Below are positions 57,301 through 64,000 of a stretch of 64,000 bases of DNA, piece after piece. The stretch is from the NCBI RefSeq assembly GCF_023231945.1, contig NZ_JAJLJH010000004.1:124001-188000 (forward strand), in the 5' to 3' direction. Made by a program: the position numbers and the translations under genes. Under the pieces are notes generated by a model. It was not told where the DNA came from. It searched no databases and saw nothing but the letters and a program-made list of their open reading frames with translations. Numbering within the stretch: the first letter of the stretch is position 1; each line of letters begins with the position of its first letter. Source of the DNA: Scleromatobacter humisilvae (GTDB lineage: Bacteria > Pseudomonadota > Gammaproteobacteria > Burkholderiales > Burkholderiaceae_C).

Positions 57301-59365
57301 GCACCTCCACGTCCATGGCACGCGCAGCAAGACCTGCTCGGCTGAGCAGGTCGCCACTGGCAATCTGCCGCCAGCTCTTTAGGTCAGACTTGTTCTGCTT
57401 CTTGAGTGCACTAGCGACCGCCTTGTCGTCTCCGGAAAGTGCAGTGAACGCCTCTTCTGGAATGCCGTCTTCCAGCACCTTCGGGTCAAGCACGCCAAGG
57501 AGCGCATCACCCACTCGCAGATGGTGGTCCAAGAAGCTAAGCGGCCGGTCAGGGGAGTAAGCCTCCAGCCAAAGTGCGGTCTTCGCCAGCTGAATAGCCA
57601 TCGGATTCTTGTCGATGCCATATAGGCAGTGGCCCACCACATCGCGAAGCGCGTGACGATAGTCCGCGGGGGTTGGAGCGCCGCCGTCTCGCTCAGCTGC
57701 CGCACGATGTAGAGCGACTTCGTCGGCCAGTCGACGCCCGGCCGATAACAAGAAGTGGCCGCTGCCACACGCGGGGTCGCACACAGTGAGCGCGAGCAAG
57801 GCTTCAACAGGGCGCTGCGGGCTAGCCCTTACGGCTTCTGAGATGACAGGCTCCAACGCGCTCTTGATGAGTTCCTGCACCAAACTGTCAGGCGTGTAGT
57901 AGCTGCCGGTCAGTTTACGAGTGTTGCCTTTCGTGCTGGCGTCGCTCTCATCGTCACCTACAAAAGCTAAACGGGCGGTCGCTGGCGATGCCAGGCCCTG
58001 CAGGTCAGGAACCAGCTCCAGCAGGCTTTCATAGACACTGCCGAGCTCCTCCGGACCCATGTCGCGGTAGTTGACGCGCGAGAGGCCGCCCTCGGCGCGG
58101 AACCATCCTAGCTGGAACACAGCGGCGAGCAGCGAGCGATTGTCGAGTTGCGCAGCGTCTAGCCGTGCACACTGGTCGGCATCGAAGAGCCCACTGAGCG
58201 CAGGCAGGCCAAGGGCTGGTTGACCGATTCCTAGCGAGCCGAAAGTGATGGTCAACGCCTGCCATAAGTCGGCATGGCGGTCATGCTGACTGCGGCGAAC
58301 AGCACGTTCGCGCAGCCAGGTGAGCGAGTAGCCGGACATGTAGCGCGTCTTGGCCTCCTCAGCGGCGTCAGGAGCAAAGATTAGGCGCTCACCAGTGCCG
58401 CGGTCGCGACGGTCTTCCACCGTAGCCAGGAAGATGAAGCGATAGACCAGACGAAGGAGTTCCTCGAAGAAGGCCTGCCTGTCGTACCCACGCTGTGGGT
58501 CTTGCAGCGCCGCACGCAGGTCTCCGTTTGCAGGGTGCGACAGAAATCCCGTACCCAGCGCTCGCAACGCATCCGCTACTTGGTAGCGAAGCTTGCCGCG
58601 CACGGTGACGCCAGCCAGCTGACCAGCGGCTCGCCAACGTTCCCAAGGACAGTCGGAGGGCGGCGTCTCCGCGGCGCCAAAGCGCGAGGCGTGGGCTAGC
58701 AGCCAGAACGCACTAAAGTCAGCCAGCAACTCCTCAGTGAACAACGCCTCGAGGTCAACTTCCACGTAAGCGGGTCGCGTCAGACTGGCGTTGTCGCGCA
58801 GGATGCGCAGCGTCAGGCCGTTGCTGACGATTGCCCAAAGCGAGGCGTCGATGGCGTTGAGTGCCTCCTGGGCCAACATGAACGGGCTGCGGCGGCGGGT
58901 ACGGCCGGTGTCCGGGTTGGTCTCTCCAAAGCGCTCGGCAGCCGCGTCCAGTGGTTGGTCGAAGCCCGCGAAAACCAACGGCACTCGTCCGCCTGTGCCT
59001 GTGTGTCCGACGGCGTACTGGTGGCCAGCATGCTCGATTGCTGGACAGCGCGACGCATCGTGGAAATGCAGGACGTCGCGCAACAGCGGCAAGAGCCATT
59101 CTCGTACTGTGACATCGTGCGCCTGGACGTCCTGCCGCTTGCGCAGCGACTGGAAGTCCTGCCACAGATTGAGCGCAATCTTGAAATCGCGCGCAATTTC
59201 GTCACGCAGTTTCAGGCCTCTAGCAATCCGGTAGTGACTCTCAGTCTGTTCGCTGGCCTTCGGGTCGGCTAACAATGTCAAACGCGTCAGTTCCTCGGCA
59301 GGAATGAGGCCGCCTTCAATGCGAATGGCGCGATAGGCAAGCTGGTGGAGAGACTTCTTGGCCAT
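54383..59365 (-). CDS. Eco57I-type N6-adenine methyltransferase (DrmMI-like)
   Basis: 1660 residues. The SAM-binding motif D-P-A-C-G-S-G-H-F stands at about 528-536, a D-K-N-P-M-A-I motif II region shortly after, and the catalytic N-P-P-W at about 791. A long N-terminal domain and a 700-residue C-terminal target-recognition and helical part flank it. The size and SNF2 neighbour fit class 1 DISARM DrmMI, which marks host DNA. BREX PglX is an alternative relative, but no other BREX gene is present in the window. Four bases separate it from the helicase gene. Confidence 0.8.
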   Translation of the reverse strand: MAKKSLHQLAYRAIRIEGGLIPAEELTRLTLLADPKASEQTESHYRIARGLKLRDEIARDFKIALNLWQDFQSLRKRQDVQAHDVTVREWLLPLLRDVLHFHDASRCPAIEHAGHQYAVGHTGTGGRVPLVFAGFDQPLDAAAERFGETNPDTGRTRRRSPFMLAQEALNAIDASLWAIVSNGLTLRILRDNASLTRPAYVEVDLEALFTEELLADFSAFWLLAHASRFGAAETPPSDCPWERWRAAGQLAGVTVRGKLRYQVADALRALGTGFLSHPANGDLRAALQDPQRGYDRQAFFEELLRLVYRFIFLATVEDRRDRGTGERLIFAPDAAEEAKTRYMSGYSLTWLRERAVRRSQHDRHADLWQALTITFGSLGIGQPALGLPALSGLFDADQCARLDAAQLDNRSLLAAVFQLGWFRAEGGLSRVNYRDMGPEELGSVYESLLELVPDLQGLASPATARLAFVGDDESDASTKGNTRKLTGSYYTPDSLVQELIKSALEPVISEAVRASPQRPVEALLALTVCDPACGSGHFLLSAGRRLADEVALHRAAAERDGGAPTPADYRHALRDVVGHCLYGIDKNPMAIQLAKTALWLEAYSPDRPLSFLDHHLRVGDALLGVLDPKVLEDGIPEEAFTALSGDDKAVASALKKQNKSDLKSWRQIASGDLLSRAGLAARAMDVEVLDDDTPETLAAKRQAWAKSIADAEHSTFARLADTYVSAFLVPKSPENRDIVPLSGYLWGVLNNQSANAEIDEATQLLCRRHGVFHWWLAFPQIAAGGGFSAMLGNPPWERIKLQEDEFFATRSPLVAAAKTKAERAQRIKWLSEGTLLHRVNPDQERAEGLAPPNTAEVALHASFISARRGAEAASLYAHDSKRYPLTGVGDVNTYALFSETFLQAVAPSGRAGFIVPTGIATDDSTKAYFENVAVGGFLRSLLCLENEEFVFPSVHHAFRFALLTLGGKPSPEPATLAFFARQPTQIHDSRRRFQLTPDEFALLNPNTRTCPVFRSGQDAELTKRLYRLAPVCVRESEAAASTDIARPDVNPWGIRFQAMMHMGNDSVLFRESSTDAIGRPRLPLYEAKMIHQYDHRWATYTDSASDAGELETVDTSELQKADVNFSVRPRFWVDEREVLARIARVPSRVSRAWVALGTERNRESDAAARHMQSGISEILLALAQWTASELFHRLAGPMPTMAGWSPSQAHSHVSPTEAMLQARYPILWNLLRADGLTTKKALTEFPKWALQNADVRLTDDELAELDESLDASEPDPSVCALIDGWMDRRSPRWLVGWRKITGVEKVRTVIAGVIPRAAVGDSMLLAFLDASPTHCAAFYGSWCSLVFDYVARQKVGGTNLTLGYVKQFPTLPPEAYSQAHLDFIVPRVLELTYTANDLKHWADDLAAYDFRPAADKGKPFPWNPERRSQIRAELDAYYARLYGLTRHELCYVLDPKDVMGADYPSESFRVLKESETRAFGEYRTRRMVLAAWDEQAAQSTSSQTVSGSFTEQGMIRSIEEGRMAGLVMEMVATRDESSTLVEMQSAIAGLTSSAHYLGPADASRFESLLSALGVADLAPLLNRLLPIVQRLVGVDVLSRFTRGGEVFYTRGAGVPPGDVIRLPEHPEIARLLWLAESRRMAQHAEKDGAVSGNPKATGTQ

Positions 59366-59369
59366 GGTG

Positions 59370-62222
59370 TCAGGCTCCCACGGCAGAGGTTGATGCTGTT
59401 GAATCTGGCAGCAGCACGTACAGGCCCATCACGTCCACGGGCAAGCTCGCGGTGACTTGGTAACTGCCGCGGCCCTCGGCCGCCTCACGCACACGGCGAT
59501 GGTCAGCAAGCAGTGCCTGGGCACGGGCATTTGCGATGGCCTCTAGTTGGGGCTGACACTCAGGCAAAGCGTCGAGTGCGGTTTGAAGCTGCCGGTCGCG
59601 CAGCGGAGCTGGCATATTGCGTGTGGCCTCCGAACCCAGGAGCTGCCGTGTCATGTCAGGGGAAAGCTCGGTGAATGGCTCGGCCCCAGCCGCCGCAACA
59701 GCCACCGCTTCTTCGCACATCAGCAAACGAGTCTGGCTGCCATGCGTAAAGGTGAGCTGGTGGCGAATTCGCAGCAGGAGCACGGTCGTTTTAAGTGCCA
59801 CGCCTTGAACGAATGCCACACCAGCGCGGGCAACTGCTGCATCATCAGCTGTAGCCACTCCATCGTCCAGCGCCTGCTCCAGTAGCGTGTCAGCCAACAC
59901 CGAAACCAGTGGATGGGTTCGATGAATGAAGGTTGCGCCTTGTGCCGCCGGCTGATGGAAGTCGATGCGCAAGGTGTTCGATAGGCCCTCGGCCGCCAGC
60001 CGCTCGCGCACAGAAGACGGCATGTGCTCGGTCATCAGCTTGAAGTGCCGCTTGATGGGCTGCAGCGGTGCGCCGAGCTGAGCGGCTGCACGGCTCACGA
60101 AGCGCTCGACCTCCGCATCGCCACCCAACACAGTCGCGGACTTGCGCCACTCCGGCAGCACGTCTTCGGGTTTCAGGCGACGCTGGGCAAAGATGCTTCG
60201 GTTTTGTTTGGCCTTTTCCTTTGCACTCTGCCATGCGAGGTCAATCTCCTTAGCCGGCTCGCCGAACATGTCGAGCTGCGATTGCGCGTTGAGCGTACCC
60301 TTTCGCAGGAGCACGGCATTCATGAGGGCCTGGGTGAGTTTGCCTTCGTTGTCTGGCATAGGCACCAGGACACCCAGCTCCTTGCGAATGCTTTCCGCCT
60401 TGCGGAGGATGACCTGCAGCACGGCACCGTCCACTGGGTTGTCTTCCCCGTAGAGAATGGTACTGCGCACCTCGCGTGCCTTCTGTCCAAATCGGTCTAC
60501 GCGTCCTTCGCGCTGTTCGTGACGAGTCGGGTTCCAGCTGAGGTCGTAATGCACGACGGCGGTGAACAGTCCTTGAAGGTTGATACCCTCGGACAGGCAG
60601 TCCGTCGCAACAAGTACGCGGGATTCGCTGTCGCCCAACTGGTCTACCGCCGCCTCCCGCTCATCGGGCGTCAATTCACCCGTTACAGCCCTGACGGTGG
60701 CACTCTTGAACTTCTCCTGCAACGCCGCAGCTAGGTAGTGCGCGGTAGCGATGTACCGGCAGAAGACGACCGGCTGGAAACCCTCTTTAAGCAGCAAGGC
60801 GACATGCTCCTGCACCTTGGCAAGCTTGGGGTCGTTCTGCTGCCCAGCAAGCGCCGCAGCACTTGCCATCAGGGTTTCCAGGCGCTGGCTGTCTTCAGTC
60901 CTGGCGCCAGGCTCGAGGTCGTCGGAAGACAAATCATCATCCGTGCCGTCGAGCACGCGGTCGGTGGCTTGCGCTTCAAACTCCTCAAGGGAAGTGGCTT
61001 CGGCCGATTCCGCGTTGCCAAGTGCACCTTGCAAACGAGTGCGCAGTGCGTTAACAGCAGCGGCGGGTGACGACGAGATGCAACGCAGCAACGCCAGTGC
61101 CGCCCACCAATTCATCCGTTGCTCGCGCAGCGCTTGCCCCTCAGAGCGCTCGACCAACTCGCGCGCGTAGGCCAGCACGTCGTCGAAAAGCTGACCCCAG
61201 GCGCCAGTGAGTTTGTACGTAATTTCGGCCGAGCGTCGGTCGGGGAACATCGACGTGTCCTGCCACTCGGCAATGTCTGGACGACGACGCTGTACGAAGT
61301 GCCGAGACAGGTCTTCGCGCAGGTCGCTGCGTTGACCGACCGGAAGGTCTCGAAGTTGAGTGAAGTCAGTCCGAAGCAGGCCAAGCAAGTTAAAGAAGGC
61401 TTCGTCGTCGCCGCTGTGCGGGGTGGCAGTAAGCAGTACGAGGTGACGCGCGTTGTCGGCTGCCAGACCTTTGAGTAGTTGATGGCGCTGTTGGCGGCCG
61501 TGGCCAGCCTGGGTGCAGGTATGGGCCTCGTCAACGATGACGAACTCCGGGCAGAAGCGCTGAAAGGCTTCTCGCCGGCGCTCCGACTTGATGTAGTCGA
61601 GACTCACCACCGTGAAAGGATAAGCATGGAACAACGAAGTGCCGGGCGGCAGGTCGCGCTCCAGTCGGTCCGCTGTATTGGAGCGAACTACAACGGCTTG
61701 AATGTGGAAGCGCTCGGCGAGCTCGCGCTGCCACTGCTCGCACAGATGTGGCGGACATAGCACGGAAATGCGCTGAATCTCTCCTCGGTCGAGCAGTTCT
61801 CGGGCGATGAGTGCGCCTTCGATGGTCTTGCCAATACCAACGTCATCGGCAACGAGGAGACGCACGGTAGGAAGCTTCAGCGCCATCAACAGCGGCACGA
61901 GCTGATAGGCACGCGGCTCGACTGCGATGTTGCCAAAGCTTCGAAAAGGGCCGGCGCCACTGCGAAGCTTCAATTGCAGCGCGTCCAGTAGAAGCTGGCT
62001 TGCCGAGTGATTCCGCGCTTGGGCGACAGTGGGCCACGGAAACGTAGCCGGCTGCACCGTTTGCCGCTCGAGCGGCAGATAGATGAGCGACTCATCCCTC
62101 TCACCGCCACCCAATGGCCTCAGGCGAAGCGTCTGCTGGTCGGAGCCCGGAAGGACAATCCATTCACGGCCGCGGGCCGCGACCAAGCTGCCCGGAAGGA
62201 ATTCCGGCGTAGGAGCATTCAT
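59370..62222 (-). CDS. SNF2-family helicase (DrmD-like)
   Basis: 950 residues. Motif I is D-V-G-I-G-K-T (about 127-133), motif II V-I-V-D-E-A-H (about 228), motif III L-L-T-A-T-P-H-S-G-D, and the C-terminal lobe ends V-D-R-F-G-Q near 585. Residues 640-950 are a helical extension. SNF2 helicases with this architecture are DrmD of class 1 DISARM. The downstream adenine methyltransferase supports that reading. Seven bases separate it from the DUF1998 gene upstream. Confidence 0.83.
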   Translation of the reverse strand: MNAPTPEFLPGSLVAARGREWIVLPGSDQQTLRLRPLGGGERDESLIYLPLERQTVQPATFPWPTVAQARNHSASQLLLDALQLKLRSGAGPFRSFGNIAVEPRAYQLVPLLMALKLPTVRLLVADDVGIGKTIEGALIARELLDRGEIQRISVLCPPHLCEQWQRELAERFHIQAVVVRSNTADRLERDLPPGTSLFHAYPFTVVSLDYIKSERRREAFQRFCPEFVIVDEAHTCTQAGHGRQQRHQLLKGLAADNARHLVLLTATPHSGDDEAFFNLLGLLRTDFTQLRDLPVGQRSDLREDLSRHFVQRRRPDIAEWQDTSMFPDRRSAEITYKLTGAWGQLFDDVLAYARELVERSEGQALREQRMNWWAALALLRCISSSPAAAVNALRTRLQGALGNAESAEATSLEEFEAQATDRVLDGTDDDLSSDDLEPGARTEDSQRLETLMASAAALAGQQNDPKLAKVQEHVALLLKEGFQPVVFCRYIATAHYLAAALQEKFKSATVRAVTGELTPDEREAAVDQLGDSESRVLVATDCLSEGINLQGLFTAVVHYDLSWNPTRHEQREGRVDRFGQKAREVRSTILYGEDNPVDGAVLQVILRKAESIRKELGVLVPMPDNEGKLTQALMNAVLLRKGTLNAQSQLDMFGEPAKEIDLAWQSAKEKAKQNRSIFAQRRLKPEDVLPEWRKSATVLGGDAEVERFVSRAAAQLGAPLQPIKRHFKLMTEHMPSSVRERLAAEGLSNTLRIDFHQPAAQGATFIHRTHPLVSVLADTLLEQALDDGVATADDAAVARAGVAFVQGVALKTTVLLLRIRHQLTFTHGSQTRLLMCEEAVAVAAAGAEPFTELSPDMTRQLLGSEATRNMPAPLRDRQLQTALDALPECQPQLEAIANARAQALLADHRRVREAAEGRGSYQVTASLPVDVMGLYVLLPDSTASTSAVGA

Positions 62223-62228
62223 GTCGAA

Positions 62229-64000
62229 TCAGGCCTTGCCGGGACCGAAGAGGTCGGCGTTGTTCTTGAAGAGTTCAGGCCAGCTCGCCTGCTCCTTGGG
62301 GAAGCGAACCACCAGGTAACCCAACTCGTCGAGAGCTCGGTCAATGGCGGAATCTGTGGCTTGCTGCGCTTCCGCTTCGTGGTGCGGCCCGTCAATGAAG
62401 ACGGCGAGGTTCAAGTCATCGTAGAAAAAGTCTGCGCACGCGCGGGCACCGGCGATAACGTGCTGACCACGGTCGGGCTTCCGGTAGCCATTCGCGTTCA
62501 CATGGTCTAACCATGCCTGCTCCAGCGTGCTGCCGGCGGTGCGTGCGAGTTGGGCATCGTGCTCCTGCGGGTCGCGGCCCTGTGTGCCTTGTCGAGTGCG
62601 GGCCGCGGTCAACCTACAAAGCACATTGAGCAACAGGCCGCCTGCACTCTTGTCCTTGCGGTCAATGAGTGCGTGGTCAGGCTGGTTGTAATACGACAGC
62701 AAACAGCGATAGCAGCCAGCTTCGCACAACGGATTGCCCGCGTGGTCGTATTCTTCAACAAGCGACTTGCGAATCCAAGGCTGGCCTTGCGGCGGCGCGA
62801 CGTAGTGCATGACCTCGAGCGCCTTCCTAGCGACCGCCGCCAATGAATCGGGCTCAGTCGCCAATCGCGTCAGCACCCCAGCGCCTCCTTCAGCTGCTTC
62901 AAACAACAGAATGGACTGACGGTTGTCGCGCGTGGGCAGGGGCTCGGCCATCAGCTCGCTCTCTTCGAGTTGGAAGACAGCCTCTATTCCACGCTTGAGT
63001 GCGTACTGCAAAGTCGTCAGCGTCTCGGGCTCCAGCACACCTAGTCGAAAGTGCGGCCGCACAATCAGGATGTTCCGGCGGTCTTCGACGTACGGCACTA
63101 TCCGCTGCGGAGGCGTCTTATCCGGAGGGGCCTCACTTTCAGCCTCATTCTGACCGCTGCCGTCGTCCACTCCCCCGACCCAGTGTCCGGTGACCGGATT
63201 CATCATGAAACCCTGGATGGACTTTTCCTTTCGCCGGCGCCACCCGAAATTCATGCGCCAAACTGTCGCCGACTGGCCATACTGCAATTCCAGAATCGGG
63301 CCTTCGTCGTCTTCGACGACTGTGGTCACCATCTGGCGCTTTCCTTCGACCTCTGCGAATTGAAGCGTCGTCTGCATTTCATAGCCCTGCCGTACCCGCT
63401 CCTCCTCATTGGCGGTGATGCGGTCGGCGCGCTTGGTTGAGACGTTCTCGATGCGGTAGAGATTCTTTACTTCAGGCGCCTCCGAAAGAGAAGCACCACA
63501 TGAGACACAACGATCCGCGTCGCGCTGCGACCGGAAATGTCCGTAGCCGCAAGCGCCGCAAAGACGGGCAATTTCGGTGGGCAGCCTAGAGCCGTCGCTG
63601 ACCTGGTCTTGACCCGAAATAGTCAACAAAGCCTTGATAACGCGGTACTGACTGCCCTCGTGATAGATGAGGCTGTAGGGACCGAACTCTCCCAGCGCAA
63701 GGAAGCGCGGTCGGGAAAGGAAGCTCTCGCGTCCAATGCTGCCGCGGCGTGCAGGCAGGTAGGCAAGCAAGGGCAAGCGGGGGAAGTTGTAGCCAGGAAG
63801 AAATCCCTGGCTGGCCAAGTAGCGATAGGTATAGAAGTCGCTGTTGAAGGCACTGTCGCCGGCTAGCAGAAGGTCTCGTTGCTTACGGGCCTCGTTGTGT
63901 CGCTGCTGAGCCTCGCGCCGCTCGCGCTCGCTGGCAGCGGGGTTGTTTTCAATCTTGAAGTTGAGTTCGATGGCATGCGCGGTGGCGCGGTAGAGGTCGC
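62229..64000 (-). CDS. Helicase-type DUF1998 protein, C-terminal part (cut at window edge)
   Basis: The frame is open to the right edge, giving at least 590 residues. Near the edge is Y-R-Y-L-A-S-Q-G-F-L-P-G-Y-N-F-P-R-L-P, typical of the region after the helicase lobes in YprA/DrmA-type proteins. Then come zinc cysteines (C-G-A-C-G, C-V-S-C-G), the DUF1998/MZB motif C-E-A-G-C-Y-R-C-L, and a last domain of 100 residues with A-D-F-F-Y and V-F-I-D-G-P-H-H, a PD-(D/E)XK-like (DUF559/Vsr) nuclease pattern. The helicase motifs must lie outside the window. Start not visible. Confidence 0.75.
   Translation of the reverse strand, partial: DLYRATAHAIELNFKIENNPAASERERREAQQRHNEARKQRDLLLAGDSAFNSDFYTYRYLASQGFLPGYNFPRLPLLAYLPARRGSIGRESFLSRPRFLALGEFGPYSLIYHEGSQYRVIKALLTISGQDQVSDGSRLPTEIARLCGACGYGHFRSQRDADRCVSCGASLSEAPEVKNLYRIENVSTKRADRITANEEERVRQGYEMQTTLQFAEVEGKRQMVTTVVEDDEGPILELQYGQSATVWRMNFGWRRRKEKSIQGFMMNPVTGHWVGGVDDGSGQNEAESEAPPDKTPPQRIVPYVEDRRNILIVRPHFRLGVLEPETLTTLQYALKRGIEAVFQLEESELMAEPLPTRDNRQSILLFEAAEGGAGVLTRLATEPDSLAAVARKALEVMHYVAPPQGQPWIRKSLVEEYDHAGNPLCEAGCYRCLLSYYNQPDHALIDRKDKSAGGLLLNVLCRLTAARTRQGTQGRDPQEHDAQLARTAGSTLEQAWLDHVNANGYRKPDRGQHVIAGARACADFFYDDLNLAVFIDGPHHEAEAQQATDSAIDRALDELGYLVVRFPKEQASWPELFKNNADLFGPGKA

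Noticed and set aside
54383-59365. BREX PglX
   Set aside because: The methyltransferase fold is shared, but no pglZ, brxL, brxB or brxC-like gene is in the window. The SNF2 and DUF1998 neighbours point to DISARM.

Overview
This is a 64 kb, high-GC window with almost no intergenic space. Every module points to a beta-proteobacterium, probably Burkholderiales. The evidence is an imuA-imuB-dnaE2 mutagenesis cassette under a CTGT-N8-ACAG LexA box, codon use strongly biased to G/C at third positions, and a conjugation-type gene set. No rRNA, CRISPR array, transposase or integrase was seen. The organisation fits a large conjugative plasmid or integrative conjugative element. The organism assignment is inference.

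About 1-23 kb (plus strand) is a transfer and cell-surface region. It holds small regulatory and exported proteins, a stand-alone MobF/TrwC-type relaxase domain, a StbB-like ParA-family protein, and a protein resembling the middle of a MobF relaxase-helicase but without its P-loop. It also holds a coupling-protein-like ATPase split between two genes (Walker A in one, Walker B in the next), a long coiled-coil protein with an LPD7-like segment, two lipoproteins, a glycine-zipper protein and a minimal chaperone-usher pilus set (subunit, chaperone, usher). Six near-identical extended -10 promoters, each with an inverted repeat around the -10 box, tie the region together as one regulon.

About 23-34 kb carries regulatory and repair genes. 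These are a LuxR-type regulator, an SRAP (YedK/HMCES-type) protein, an AT-richer exported protein of foreign appearance next to a decayed second copy of the dnaE2 3' end, and the intact LexA-controlled imuA-imuB-dnaE2 operon.

About 34-45 kb is the most unusual part. It is a dense cluster of small nucleic-acid or phosphate-processing enzymes: three DEDDh 3'-5' exonucleases, two metallophosphoesterases and four HAD phosphatases of the kind found with RNA-repair proteins. Among them are HTH-like and DUF2384 (ParS/MbcA/Xre)-like adaptor domains, several fused directly to the enzymes. Related palindromes lie at about 34.7 and 41.1 kb. I propose a nucleic-acid end-processing or RNA-repair/anti-phage island; this is inference.

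About 45-51 kb (mostly minus) holds a GIY-YIG protein, umuC and a umuD whose catalytic serine and lysine are both replaced, an HNH-like protein, a DUF5623-like protein, an AbrB-type antitoxin-like protein and an XRE regulator.

From 51.6 kb to the right edge (minus) lies a DISARM-like defence operon. In transcription order it encodes the C-terminal part of a helicase-type DUF1998 protein with a PD-(D/E)XK-like tail (cut by the window edge), a SNF2 helicase, a 1660-residue Eco57I-type adenine methyltransferase, an SMC-like ATPase with a Cys/His motif in its coiled coil, and an HNH endonuclease.
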